A DNA stretch of 64,000 bases, from assembly GCF_000189635.1 (NCBI RefSeq), contig NW_002476534.1:434001-498000 (forward strand), read 5' to 3'. The position numbers and the translations under genes are program-made. This DNA comes from Tetrahymena thermophila SB210 (Eukaryota > Ciliophora > Oligohymenophorea > Hymenostomatida > Tetrahymenidae). Below are positions 36,730 through 50,765 of the stretch, in pieces. Within the stretch, counting starts at the first letter, position 1, and each line of letters begins with the position of its first letter. The notes beneath the pieces are model-generated. The model did no database searches, had not been told where the DNA came from, and saw nothing but the letters and a program-made list of their open reading frames with translations.

Positions 36730-39700
36730 GCGAACAGATTTTGACTCAACAACTTAGTGATAAATATTTAATAAACCAATAATCATCATGAATTAATGTT
36801 TATCTATGATATAGTTAACTTAAAAAATAAAATTTTCAGCCTAAATATTAATGCTAAGACTTAAAAAACTATTTTTTTATTTCTTCTAATGGTAAAATCT
36901 CTCAAATAAATTATCTTGTATTTGATTTTCTTTGTATTTTTATATGTAATATAATAATAATAAATAATAAAGAGGTTTGTTTTTATGAAAAAGTCATAAT
37001 AAAATATTAGAAAAAACCTTTGATTAAGAAATTTGAATTGATTTTTACATGGCGATTTAAGAACAAAATTTTGATTCAATTCTTTTATGAAATTATAAAG
37101 ACCAAATAATTATGATCAAAACTAGTAATACAGCTGAGCTGGTAATCGATCTATCACTTTTAATTAAATTGAATGAATTTAAAAAAATTAATATCAAGAG
37201 TAATTTGTTAATAAATCAATATTTTTTCTATATTTATTTTTGTTTTTAATTAATTGAGTAAGAGCAATCAACTCTTCTCTTAATTTTATTTTATTTTATC
37301 TTAAAATGATGATATTTCTTACCAATATATACTCGAGTATTTTTGAAATATTTTTAAAAAAATGAATTTAAAAATAAATGAGATTGAGTAAAATATGATA
37401 TCAGCGAGTTAAATCATTTATATAGTTGAATTCTAACTAGATATATGTATTGATTATTCAGATTTCTAAAATTTTACTGGCATCATTTTTATTTTTTATG
37501 CTTCTTGAAGATTTAAAAATAAAGCGAATTTTACTCTAAAAATAGCAAATTTATAGTACAATTTCCAAGGTTTACAATAGGCATTTTATATATTAGATAG
37601 CTGAATGCATGTATCTACTATTTTTTATTTATAATTACATATGTTAATAAGATCTAGAGAGTATTGTAATGGTCATCTAGAGTTTGAAATGAAAAATAAA
37701 AAAATTAAATGAATTATAATGATAATATTCCATACAAATTCAAGAACAAAATATGCTGTTTTCATATGAATTAGTTCATAAATATTCCTAATTTTATATT
37801 ACTTTCTCTTAATAACCTAAAATCATGAGGGATGAATTCTATTTTATTTAAATCTCTCAACGTTTCTTTAATCATATCAACATTTTCAACATTTCGTGTT
37901 GTTTTTTATTTAAAAATAAAATTATGTTTCTTAATATAAGTATTTAATAATAAATAAAAATTTTCTATACATAGCAACAAGATATTTAAATAAATACATT
38001 TATATATTATATTTTGCTCATGTTCAGAAATTATTTTAAAAGTTTTAAAGATAGAATTATTTTTGTTGAATAAAAATATGGCTTTTAAAAAACTATAATT
38101 AGAAAGAAAAAAATATAATCCTTTATTTATTTAAATTCAGATATTTGGAAAATATAAATTATCTGCTTTATTTCAAAATTAAAAAATTCTTGTTTATTTC
38201 AATATAACTATTTTATTTTTAGCAACTTTACAAAAATGTATGTACTATAATCATAGCACATATAAGTAAATAGCTACATCTTTGAAAAATCTTATTTAAA
38301 TAAATGATTAAAAATAGCAATTTAGATTTATGCTTTAAAAATAGATGACTTTAATTCAATCAAAGATTTATCTAGTAAATATTTAACACTTAATTTATTC
38401 TTAAGATTTCTACAATTTTGCTATCTTAAAAGTATTATAATAAATATTATATTATTAGATTTTTAATAATTTTTCCACTTAACAAAATGAAGCTACAAGC
38501 AAACTCATCAGCTTGTTTTTATTCTTGTTATAAATGATTGAGCTTTATTTTTATAGATAAATTAAAAAATCATAAAAAATAAATAAAAAAGTTAAACCTT
38601 AACAAATCAAAATTATAAATATTAAATTTCATTCTATTTTTATTTCATGTGACATTTCAAATTATTCTTCAATTTTTTAAAAGCATTTTTAATTAATTAA
38701 TTATTCAATTTATTAATGCATTACTGTATGTTTCAATATGTATAATAATTAAAATTAATATTACAACAAAATAGAGTAGACAATTACTTATTATTTATAT
38801 TAAACACTAAAAAATATAAATATTATTATTTTGATAATTACAAATATTTGTAAAACAAAATAAAAAATGAGTAATCAATTTATTATTTCATTTTTTTTAA
38901 TAAATTGATGTAAATAAAATCAAAATTATAATTATATAGCTTACACTTAATCAGCGATCAGTAAAAATATAATTCAATACAAATTTAAGTTCGTATAAAA
39001 TCTATTTTGTTACATTTTACTAAAAAAATAATTGACCTAATGAGAGACTTAAGGAGGAAGAGCTGGCTTACAGTTTTATACATATTGTTTAAAAATAGCT
39101 AAAGATAAATGTGTATATTTACTTAATAGGATCATGATACAAATATTTGGTAAGATTTTTCAATAATAATCTAATAAAGAATTTTTTAAAAAAATATTCT
39201 TTCTAAATGATTTTTTGTAAGCTCTTTTCTCTTCCATTTTGTTTATATTAAACTCATTGAGTAAAAAAGAAAATTTTATATTTCATGAGAGAAAAGTTGA
39301 TACTCCTTTAATTATTTCCTTTTTACTAATAAGCATTTAATTAAAAAAATATTAGGACTTGCTTTTATATTTTCTACCCATCTCAATGCATCAATCAGAC
39401 TTCAAAAATAAAGTATAAATAATACTACATTCAATGAAGAAAGAAAATAATTGGTTAATCATTGAATGCCGTTTAAATAACTATTACTATAGCTTTATAA
39501 TTTTCTAGTTAATCTATCAAAATAAATGACTGATTAGTGTAAAAAAATAAATAAATTTATACTTAAAACCTATTTGCTAGCTTAAGAACAATATTTGAAT
39601 ACATTTAATATTTTAAGTTTAAGTATTAGAAATTATTTTATTTCTCTCTTCAAATAACCTTTAGAGAAGTTAAGTGACTTTTGTGATTTAAATAATATCA

Positions 39701-39829
39701 AAGTGAGTGATAAATAAATAGTTATCAAAAAACAAATAAATAAATAATTTTTCATAAGGTTTTAAAAATAATCAAATTAATTAATTAATTAATTACTTGA
39801 GTGCATTTAAAAAATCATATTTATAAAAA
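36730..39829. other. Spacer between H1 and H2
   Basis: About 3.1 kb of AT-rich DNA. A 72-codon frame on the minus strand (36861-37079) is low complexity and unsupported. No repeat of note and no gene is seen. Confidence 0.5.
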
Positions 39830-40459
39830 ATGGAGCAACAATTAATTGCCAATCTTGTTCATGACAACCTTATTAGTATCAAGGATAATAGTTGCTATGA
39901 GTAAGAAGATGAAATGGATTCGTGTTCTATTAAAAATTCCGACTAATATAAAAAACCTTCTCGAAAGTTAACTATCAAAAATTTAAAAAGCCAGACAATA
40001 AATGGTGACATCGAAATTGACAACAATCTCTTCTAAAATTATAATAATAAAAATTAGGATCTTGATAAAAGCTTATAATATACACTTAAAACTAACAACC
40101 TCATAAAAAACATATTAAAAAAATTTTACAAGTTTCTAATTGATAAAAAAAATATTTAGCTAGTGTCTGAGTTTATTATTGAGAAACCTGCACCTTATTC
40201 AGTCAAGCTCATAAAGAGATACTTTGAGAGGGTGAATTATAACAATTTTTGTCTTATCAAGATAATCAAGCACTAAAACTATGGTAAAGGCTTTGAGTAC
40301 TTCTTAACATTTGATGCAATTGATGAACTCTACAAAAGTAAAGTAAAGAACATCTAGGAGCACATAGATTGTATTTCATATTTAAAAGAATGCTGTGCTA
40401 ATCAAGAACAAATCAATGAAATAAATTTTTATAGAAAAAATAAATCTTTCTAAATGTGA
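39830..40459 (+). CDS. Unrecognised Lys-rich small protein, family member H2
   Basis: Single exon, 209 residues, MEQQLIANLVHDNLISI start and QM-TGA end. N-terminal ~95 residues are hydrophilic, with acidic (YEQEDEMDS) and Asn-rich stretches. The core begins LKTNNLIKNILKKFYKF, then LVSEFIIEKPAPYSVKL, IKRYFERVNYNNFCLIK, IIKHQNYGKGFEYFLTFDA, SKVKNIQEHIDC, LKECCANQEQINEINFY. Very close to H4 along the whole core, including the CC pair, so H2 and H4 are probably the youngest duplicates. The strong conservation of the core against a variable N-terminus argues for selection on a folded domain. Function unknown; no enzyme motif can be read. Confidence 0.8.
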
Positions 40460-43266
40460 ATGACTAAATAATCTGTTTAAATTAAATAGTTTGAAATGGG
40501 CTTCTTCACCTTCATACAGATGCATACACACATACGTTTTTATTTATTAACTGATATAATAAATTGTTTCTAAGAAAATAAAAAAAGAGTTCTAAGTTCT
40601 TTTTATAGTCTTTAATTATTACAAGTAATGTTCCACAAAGAATTCCTTTCAGCTTTAACTAATTCAGATTTTATTTTGTTAATAAACAAATAAAAATTGG
40701 TAAAATCAATGATCTAAAATGTTAACATATACAAAAATTTAATAATAATAACAATTAATTAATTAATTGGTTATATACACACAAAACTTTACTAAATAAG
40801 AAATATCAAAAAGAAAGAAAAATAAATAAAAATGTAAAAATTCTATATGATTGTAAATAAAATTATTCTTAAAAATATGAGTAAAATAAATTTTTATTTA
40901 TAAATATTAGCTTAATTTTTAAAATAATTTATTTATTTTAGTAATATTTGCTTTAAGTTTTGAAGATTCAATTAATACCGAATTAAAGAGCTATTTTTTA
41001 AATATACACATACATCAATTTGCATTCAAATTTATTTTCTGTTCTGATACTTTTTTTCATACTATTTTTTATGGAAAACATTACAGTTTTCTTAGATCTA
41101 AATTAAATTGATTCATTCGCTTTACAAATTAACTCATTTCAAATTACATTTCTCCACCTCTTATTTACTGAATTCAAAGTAAGATGATTTTCTATCAAAT
41201 TTAATTACATCTAAATATGTTAATATCTTACATTCTTCAAATTTTTTACATAATTTCTTGTAATCTTAAGATATTATAAATAAATAAAAAGTCAACATAA
41301 TGTAAAATGATAAAATAAATCATTCTACTAATTATTTTAGAATTACTTTTATTAGATTAAATTTGTTTTCATTTTATTAAATAACACTATTTGCATGTGT
41401 TTTTTAGTTCTTATTTTGTTTAATCATTTATATGTAAAGTTTAAAAACCTTTAAATTTATAAATTTAGTTAATTAAATTTAAGAAAATGCAATTTTAAAT
41501 ATTAAAAAATAAAATATGAAAAGTAAATTTTAAATACTGAATCCTTTTACTAAATATATGCATTAACTTTTTTAATCCTTTTTACTTCTTTTATTTCCTC
41601 CTTTTAAAATTATTCTTTAAAAATAATATGTTTTGTAAATTTTGCTCTTTTAAGGTTGATTCTTTCTCAAAATTCTTTTAAAAACACTTTTTTTAATTTA
41701 TTTTATTCAAATTTCGAATACTAATTATTGATTTAATAAGGCAAGAATGTTTGCAGTAAATTTAAAATAAATTCTTTTTAATTTTTATAAGATTATTTAT
41801 TAGTGAATTTTCCATTTAACATAATTATTTAAAAATGTCTTTTAAATAAATTATTTTTATAACGATTTTAATACAAATCCTTACAATAAATTTATTTTTT
41901 TAAAAGAAAAATTTTTCTCTAAGAGATGTATATAAGGTATTTTAATGGTAATCCCTTTACTTAAAGCATTTTGAAAAAAGATTAAAAATAAGATAAGATA
42001 ATAAATAACCGTTAGAATCAATACTAGCTTATGATCAAATTGTCTAGATAAAAATCAAAACTTGTCTTAGATAACTATAATTAAGTAATATTTATGTTTT
42101 AGATTGAGAAAATTTAAGTGGTATCATCTTTTGAGTAGATAATAACTTTTTGGTTAGAAAAATATAATTTTATACAAGTATTAAGATAATAAACTAAAAT
42201 AAAGAAATATCATTTTTTAAAAAGAAGTATCAGGATGATATAATAAAATATGAGCAATTATTATTTACTGACACATGCTAATTAACTGTCTTCAGTATTT
42301 ATCAATGATAGAGATTACAAAAATAATAATAAAGAAAGAATGTAAAGAGACTATTAATTACTTTTGCGTTTGTAAGTAGATAAAGAAAAGAAGCAGAAAA
42401 TTGAAGAAATTTAAAATTGCAAATTAGAAATACTAAAACATTTTTTATTTTTTAACTATTAAAGTATTAAATTTTAAATATTAATTCATTTATTTTTGTA
42501 AAGTTAAGTATTATTTTGTATCTTTCCTTCTATTAAATAAAATTACAATAAAGCCTATTTTAATATCGAATAACTGATAACGAAATCAATAATTATTTTG
42601 TTCACTATTTTTTTTTCAACTGACTATTTATTAATTAATTTGTAAGTCTTTTAATTTGTATTAGATTAGCTGTAATATAATTTATTAAATACATTTTAAA
42701 TAAACTAATTTGGTCTTTAAAAGTAGTAATAAAATTCCTTCCCTTATAATTTTTTTATAATTATTAAAATAAAATTAAGCCAAAAAAAGCTTTAAATTTC
42801 ACAAGCACTCAATTATTACTAGTTAAAATTATTTTTTATATGATAATAGTGAATTTATTAGAAAACAACACTTTAAATTTAAAGGACTAGAACTCAAATG
42901 ATCAAAAATAAAAAACAAATAAAAGGTAAAATTTGATATCGCATAACTCTTTTATCATCTTTTCTATTTCTCATTTTTAGCAAGCTAACAGTTTTTTTTA
43001 AGTATTGAAATTATACTTTTTCATACAGTAAACTAATAAATTAATATATTTACTTAATTTGGCTGCATTTGAAAGAAAACTCAGAAATACTTTACTCTCA
43101 AAAAACCATTTTTTGCTCAAAAAAAATAAAATAACTTTTGTTAAAATCAATATTTTTTAATTACAAATTGAAAAGTAATAAAAAACCATTTATTTGCTAA
43201 TATATTTAATTGAAATTTTTTTAATAATTATACAGTGAAATAAAATCTTAATGTTTAAATTCCTTA
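40460..43266. other. Spacer between H2 and H3
   Basis: About 2.8 kb, AT-rich. The only protein-like stretch is a plus-strand frame beginning at 42250, listed separately with low confidence. Confidence 0.5.
42250..42843 (+). CDS. Doubtful small open frame
   Basis: An ATG-initiated frame of 197 codons under the ciliate code. The first ~70 residues look protein-like (MSNYYLLTHANQLSSVFIND, then KERMQRDYQLLLRLQVDKEK and a charged helix). The rest is low-complexity translation of AT-rich DNA. It could be a short gene with an intron after the charged helix, a decayed remnant, or chance. No family match to neighbours. Confidence 0.2.
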
Positions 43267-43773
43267 ATGAATGACTAGCCAAAGTTGTGTAATGTGATAG
43301 CAAATGAATTAGAAGAAATAGAGGAAAACAGCAGTTAATTATTAGATAAATATTAATAAAATGATGAAAACCTTTTAAAATGTGGGACAAATAATAATAT
43401 ATTAAAGAATATTGTTAAGTAATTTTTAAATTACCTTTTGAGAGAATAGAATGAATCTCTTGTTTCTGATTTTATATTTTAAAAGCCTTATTCTTATTGC
43501 AAAAGATTGATAAAAAAATACTTCAAAAATATAAAATATAATAACCAATGCTTAGTAAAACTTGTTTAACATAAGTAATATGGAAAAGGATTAGAGTATT
43601 TTCTTACATTTGATGCTTACAATGAATTGCTAATTAGCAAAGTCTAAAATTTAAACCAGCACTTGTAGTCCATTCAGTTTATTAAAAAGTGCTGTGTAAA
43701 TAGAAAACTATTAGGTGATATTAATTTTTACAAAAGAAGGTATAAATAGCAAAAAAATGAATATATTGACTGA
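43267..43773 (+). CDS. Unrecognised Lys-rich small protein, family member H3
   Basis: Single exon, 168 residues; start MNDQPKLCNVIANELEEIEE. The N-terminus is shorter than in H1, H2 and H4. Core: ILKNIVKQFLNYLLREQ, LVSDFIFQKPYSYCKRL, IKKYFKNIKYNNQCLVKL, HKQYGKGLEYFLTFDA, SKVQNLNQHLQ, IKKCCVNRKLLGDINFYKR. The stop is TGA after EYID. Most similar to H1. It sits about 2.8 kb after H2 on the same strand. A minus-strand frame overlapping the start (43190-43390) is a shadow. Function unknown. Confidence 0.78.
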
Positions 43774-46700
43774 TTAACAGAAGAAAATAAACCAGATATT
43801 AAAATTTCTTCTTTTATTTATATATTTATTATTCATGTTTTTTAAAAATATTTATTTATATTTCTATTTTATTTTTGAAAACATTGTGTAAAAATTTTTA
43901 CATTCTTAAATGTCTGTCTTACTAATACTGGTTAAATTAAAATGCTTTACGTTTTATTTTTAATAAAAAAATTTAAGTTATATGCAATTAATCAAGTAAA
44001 TGTTATTCCATAAATTATTTTCGTTGATTTAATAACTTCAATTTTGTACAAAAATATTCTTCTAAAACAAATCAATAGATGATGATGGATGGATGGTTTT
44101 TATGATTAACAAAAAAAATTTTTTATTTTTCAAGTTTTTAGATTAAATTATTCTTTCGAAAGGATTATTGAAGCTATTAGATGAAACATAAATAGAAATA
44201 TTTGAAAGTTAACTTTTTTAATAAAAAATAGAACATTAGGTATAAAATCCAGATTTAGTTGATTTTATCAAATTTTTGTTTCAAATAGAGATAAAAATGA
44301 AAATAAAAACTAAATCTTATCAAAATATATGTTTGTAAAACATTTTTAAATGAGAAATTCATCTCATAAATATAATTTTAGATAAAATACCTAAGGTGAT
44401 TTTATATTATTTCATAATATAAAAGTAATTGTTAAATATTACAAGTATTATTCATAGACTTATTTAAAAATATGAGTTATTACAGTTAAAAATCTCTTTT
44501 ATAACAAAAAATATGAAGTTATTTTATTAAAATAATACATTTTACACCTTAAAACCAATTTAAAATAATATCATAAAAAACCAACCAAAATTTAAAAAAC
44601 AAATAAAATTATACTTTATTTATTCACTTTTTTTTAAATTTCAGAGTAGGTATTAATTTCAAAAAAAAGTTATAGCCTTACAGCTAAGAAAATAAAAAAA
44701 AGAAATTTGTAAATTGTATAAAATTCTTTTAAATTGAAATAGAAAAATATTAAAAAAATGATGTTTTTATAGTAATAAAATATCTTGCAATAAATTTTAT
44801 TTTGCTTATTAAATATTTTAATACTAAAATAAAACTCATATTATAAAATGAAGTGAATAATTAATACTAAAAGAATAAAAATAATTACCAAAAAAACGAA
44901 CTTTTATGTTATTGATAAAATAAATGAACTTGCATTAATACGTATTCTACTTAAATAATAATTTTATATAACCTGTTTTAAGAAAATACAATGCTATTAA
45001 GATATTTTTATTATTGTCGCCTTCAAAACTAAAATCTTATTGTCATGTAATGCAGTAAGAATTAGATATAGATAAAAAGCAAATTTTATAATTAGCTATG
45101 GTATTCTAAAGAAAATTTGAAAAAAACTTGTTTATTTATTGAAGAAATACTTTTCTATTTATTTAATTAAGCAATAAAATAATTGCTTTTTGGTTTTGAT
45201 TTTGGGTATGCTCATAATTTTATTAATTAATAAAAAATATTTTGCTTTCTGACTTTCTAGTTATTAACCATAAAAATGATAATAGTTTAAAACTTAGTTT
45301 TTATTTTAAAATACATTATTTTTTTTAAATTCTATACGGTTTGTATGTTTAATAGCAAAAACTCTTCTAATTCAATTTGTAGAAACTTATCCAATTAAAT
45401 TTTGTAGAAACTCGCACAATATTATTTTGTAGAAACCCAACCAATATTATGTTGTAGAAACCCAACCAAAAAATTGTAATAAAGTGTTAAAATTAATTTT
45501 GTGATGAATAATCAAAACTCATAATTCAAGAAATTTTTTAGTTCTCATAAATAAGTCATATATCTAATTGAGTTTATTAAAATTGATCAAGAATAATTCT
45601 TTTTTATTGTAATTTAAAAATAGTAAAAAGTTAATAACAAACTAAACAAGTGTTTTTTAAATAAATTAATAATTAGATACAATATGGAAATATCACCCTT
45701 ACCAATAAATTAAAACCCAAGAAATAAATTTTTTTAAATGAAAATAGATCAATCAAATTCATTTATATCAAATAGCTTGATTAAACATATTTGTTAAAAT
45801 TTTTCATCATAAAATTCATTAATATTTACAAATGCAAAGGATGTGTTGATAAATTTTTATTATTAATTCAATCAGCTCTAATTCAAAATAATTCTCAATA
45901 AATATTACAAAAGAATAAAGTATTTATTAAATTACAAGAAAGAATAAATTTAAACTAAATTATCATTTCTTTAAATTTGTAAAACAAATTTTCTAAAAAT
46001 AGTAATATTTTTTTAATTTATTTATAATCATTCAATTCCATATATAAGATTATTTTTAAATAAAAAGAAAATAAATCGCAAGTAAAAAGAAAATATCTCG
46101 AAGAAGATAGATTGCCTATTTAGTAAAAATTTTAATTTTTAATAGAAAATGAAGTTGTTTTTAAAAGTTTTTTATGAATGTCAATTGTACCTTCTTAATT
46201 TAAAACCATGTAAAATTCAAATATTTATGAAAAACTGAAAAATTTATTTTAGTAAACATTTGATTGCTTGTTCAAATAGTTAGATTTTAAATTCATGATT
46301 CCTAAGTGTATAAAATAAATTAGAAAATTTAAATTGTGTTTTATTGAAAGCCAGACAGACAACAATATTTTTATTATATTTTTAAATATTAATTTATTTT
46401 AGTTGTTCAATTTATTAGATAAATAATTTCTTTTCTTATGTTTTTTTCATCACAGTTAATTCAAAAGGAGGAAAAACAATAAACCAGTAATAATATTAAA
46501 ATTTTTAGTCTTTAATTTTTATTTTCAATCAATTAATTAACTGTAAATGAAATCAATCATCCAGAAAATTAAACATTTCTTCAATAAAATTAGTGTAATT
46601 AACTGTTGTAACACTGAAAATCTCTCACCTTTGAAAGAAAAACAATTATATTAATTTAAAGTATTATGAATGCAGCAAAATAATTACAAATAAAACAAAT

Positions 46701-47712
46701 TAGTTTTTAATAAATTATTTTAGTTTATTGAATAATGCATTAAAAAATTCAGTATAAACTGAATTTCAATAGTGATATTAAGTTTTTTAATATATTTTAT
46801 CAAATTATGTCAAAAGAAAAATAAAAAGAATCTACCATATTTATAGAAGTTTACTATTTATGATTGTTTTCTTTAAAAATGAGAATAAAAATATAAATTC
46901 AATTAAAATAAAAATGGTTATGAGTATATAGATACCAAAAATATTTTATTAATCTATTTGTTTATATTATAAAAACTTTAAGTATTTATCTATTATTGCT
47001 TCTAAATATCAAGTCTTAATGAAAATTTTATTGATTACTTTTTGTTAGAAATTGAAATTACATCAATTAATTGTTTAGAAAATGATAACTGGTAAATTTA
47101 TTTATTTTTATAATCGATATAATTTACTGAAGAGGATTTAATTTAAATAATTGAATTTATTTAACGAAAGTTATTTATTAAATCATCTTTTTTAAATCAT
47201 CATTAGAATTTTTCGTAAGGAAGAACAATTTTTTAAATTTTATTTTTAGTTATCAATAATTAATTAATTATCTTATTAATTTGATTAAATTCAGTTTAAT
47301 TTTTAATTAGCGATCAAAAAAATTGATGCACTATATGTTAATTTTCTACTTGAAAGAACAACTTTGGTAAAATATTTTATAAATTATTAAATAATATGAA
47401 AATCTCTAAATATATTTTAGAGTAAAAAGCCAAAAATTTATTTAATGGTTTTATAAAAATAACAGAAAGCAATCAAAATAATAAATCAAAAAGTACTAGG
47501 AAAATAAAAGCTTAATCCTTATTTCTCAATATCTACTGCAATTGGATACTTTTAATATTGTAATAATTAAATTGAAGATAGATTGATTTTTTTTGATTTA
47601 TTTATTCTAGAGATAATTCAATTTTGAAAATAAAATAAAAATAATTGATATCAATAATCAATTAAAAACTGCTTAAGTGCATTTATTTAATAGAAATAAA
47701 GTTTAGAAAAGG
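43774..47712. other. Longest spacer, between H3 and H4
   Basis: About 3.9 kb without a gene. It contains the 25-bp minisatellite at 45369-45468. Otherwise AT-rich low-complexity DNA. Confidence 0.55.
45369..45468. repeat. Four tandem copies of a 25-bp unit
   Basis: The pentamer tttgt or gttgt followed by agaaac recurs at 45376, 45401, 45426 and 45451, an exact period of 25. The last two copies share ttgtagaaacccaaccaa. The aacccaaccaa part recalls the C/A-rich strand of ciliate telomeric repeats (CCCCAA) but is not a telomeric repeat. It is among the most GC-containing stretches of the spacer. Confidence 0.85.
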
Positions 47713-48351
47713 ATGGAAGTAGGAAAATAATAATAATATTATTTAAAGGATGCAAATAGTATATTTATGAAAGAGCATGCTTTTAGTAAATCAGAATAAG
47801 AGGATGAAAACAGTTCGATTTCAACCAGAAGCTATGAAATGAAAGTGACAAAGCTATGGGGATAAAATTATAATAACAAATGCGTAAAAACATAAACAAT
47901 AATTAAAATTAATGGCGAAGCCTTCTCTGAAAGCATAGAAGAAAACGAAAACATCAATAAGCACAACCAATATACACTTAAAACAAATAATCTGATTAAA
48001 AACATTCTTAAACAATTCTATAAGTTTTTGATAAAAAAATAAAATATTTAACTGGTTTCTGAATTTATTTTCGAAAAACCTGCGCCATATTCAATCAAAC
48101 TCGTTAAGAAATATTTTGACAAATTCAATTATAATAACTTTTCCCTTATTAAAATAATAAAGCATTAAAATTATGGCAGGGGTTTTGAATATTTTTTAAC
48201 ATTTGAAGCGCTTGATGTACTATAATCAAGTAAAGTGAAGAATATGTAGTAGCATATAGATTGTATTTAATACCTCAAAGAATGCTGTGTAAATCAAGAA
48301 CAAATAAATGAAATAAACTTTTATAAAAAAAATAAATGCTTCTAGTTTTGA
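47713..48351 (+). CDS. Unrecognised Lys-rich small protein, family member H4
   Basis: Single exon, 212 residues, start MEVGKQQQYYLKDANSIF, where the QQQ run is written TAA TAA TAA. N-terminal ~100 residues are hydrophilic and variable. Core: LKTNNLIKNILKQFYKF, LVSEFIFEKPAPYSIKL, VKKYFDKFNYNNFSLIK, IIKHQNYGRGFEYFLTFEA, SKVKNMQQHIDC, LKECCVNQEQINEINFY. Nearly collinear with H2, including the identical LKTNNLIKNIL entry and the NQEQINEINFY exit. This implies a duplication of the H2/H4 ancestor across H3, or of a larger block. Function unknown. Confidence 0.8.
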
Positions 48352-50765
48352 AGCATGTTTTTTTAATTACAAATAATATTTTCTATTATAATTTAAATAA
48401 TAAGTATTTATTTATTGTATAAGACTTTGTTTATTAGAATTCATTATCAAACTAATTGCATAATATTTTTTTTAAAAATGAATGTAATTTTTTACAAATA
48501 GTAATATTATTATTGTATTGCTTGCTATAGTTGGATTATTAGTATTAAAGACTAATTTACTTTTTTAGTACATTTAAATTGCTTAATTGATTCATAAATA
48601 TAAACTCCCTAAAAGTGATTCTTGAATATTGTATATTTATTTATATTCTGCTCAATTAGATTTTACTAAATTTTTTCTACTCTAACTATATAATATATTA
48701 TTCTATTTAAATAAAATAGTGATAGAAAGGAAATTTAGAAAATAATTCATTTTTGTTTATCAAATATAATTCTTGAAATGTTTAAATCGATACCAAATAA
48801 ATAACGTTATCTCTTTCTTTTTTCAAATATTACTTAAAACTTTCCTTTCTTCAAAATATTCAAAATGCAAAAACTATTTCTCCCAAACAATATTTAAATA
48901 ATAGAAGATATTTATTCCAAAAAAATTCTTTCTTTTTAAAGGCGATTTTTATGTGTAAAAGTATTTTTAAATAAAGAGGGTTGTTTTTTATTTTAAAAAA
49001 ATTTATAATTTTTAAAAATTCTATAATAGACTAAAATATTTTTTTATATAAATGTCTATTTTTAAATATTAATTAGCTTCTATTTTCTTAAATAGAATAA
49101 ATGATATTGTTATTCTCTTTGAAATTTTTATATATATATAAGAAGTAGTAAATCTATTGTTAATTGTTTATTTTAGCTAGATGTCTTAAAAAAAATCCTG
49201 TAAATATACGCAAAACTTTTCTTTAAATCTCTATTAGATTTACATATCAATAAAAAGATAGCAAAGAAAATAGAGACGAAAAGTTAATTTGGCATAAAGT
49301 TCAAACAATTTTATTTTAAAAAATATTTTAATCTAATAATTTTTTTAATAGTATCCTTTTGCGAATGTTAGCTAGTTATAATACCCTACTTGAAACACAA
49401 ATTTATGATTGATTTCTGAAAAAATAATCTATTTTATTGATTTAAAATGAAATTTGACTATTTATTTTTAATTAAAATAGATAAATTATATAAGAATTAA
49501 TGATACTAATTATATTTCAATATAACACCTGCATTATAAAAATAAATTAAAATTCCACTGAATGAAAAAATGGCGTTTTTATAAATATTTTTTTTCAAAA
49601 TGGTAGAAAAATCAGTCAGTAGAGTTAGACTATATGCATATAATTTATACAATAAAAGACTGGTACAGATTTTACAATCAGAAGTTATTTTTTTGTATAA
49701 ATAAACATTTATTGATTACCTTTTACATATTTGATAAAATCAAATAAAATGTAAATAAAAGAAAATTTGTAAATATTGAGAATATTTGATAAAAGTTAAC
49801 ATCTTTACAAAATATTTTAATGAAATTATAATATTTTTTTTAAATCGATAATATAATAAAATATAATGAGAAGATATTTATTTAATCCCCAAAATTAAGA
49901 CAAAGTTTTATTGAATTAAAAGAGTTAAATTATAGAAGAATGATTTGATTACTTTTTCAACTATCAAATTGTTTACTTGTTAATTTGTTTAAAATAAATA
50001 GAAGTAAAATCAAGTATTATTTAATCTAAATTTATTTAATATTTACTTTGCATAACTTCAAGTGTCTTTAAAATAACATAATAGTAAAGATTTCATGTTT
50101 TTTCTTTATAAAATACCTTCTATTAATCTTATTATTTGAGCTGAGAGAGATAAAAGCTATGTATCTTTGAAATATATACTTTATATGTGACTCCCTTTTA
50201 CAATTCTAATTTATCATAATTAAGTTTAAATCTAATTTAAATCAAGCATAAAATATTTATATTATTATCACATTTATAATAAGCTATGTTTATAAAACAT
50301 GATTTATTGAATATAATTTTTTAGAAGTATCAATAAAAATGAGTAGCAATTTTTATGGCAATAATAGATATTAAATATGAATTCATTTTACAAACTGCCA
50401 GCTAAAGTGCTTTATCAAACTCAATTAGTTCAACTTTTAAAAAATTGTTCTATTCTAACAATTCTTATCTATCTGTCACATAATAAATGCGTGTTGGTTG
50501 TTTATTTAGTAATCTATTAAAAACCTAATTTTATTATACACGCATCTTTATAATAAAACAAATTAACAAAATAAAAATCTTACTTGATAAATAAATAAAA
50601 AAACAAATTAATAAATAAATAAATATAAACAATCATCAAACAAACAAAATGAGCACTTTATAATAAATTGTGACAAACTAATTTTAATATAAGTAAATAT
50701 TAAAAAAATATTTCAATATCTAACTTTAATCACTTTATCAAAAAAGAACACAGTTTGAGCAGGAG
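48352..50765. other. Spacer between H4 and H5
   Basis: About 2.4 kb, AT-rich. Immediately upstream of H5 it turns into aaat/aaac simple-sequence DNA (about 50570-50650). No gene is seen. Confidence 0.5.

Noticed and set aside
45369..45468. CRISPR-like array or true telomere repeat
   Set aside because: The unit has no unique spacers of constant length, and the C/A-rich part is not CCCCAA.
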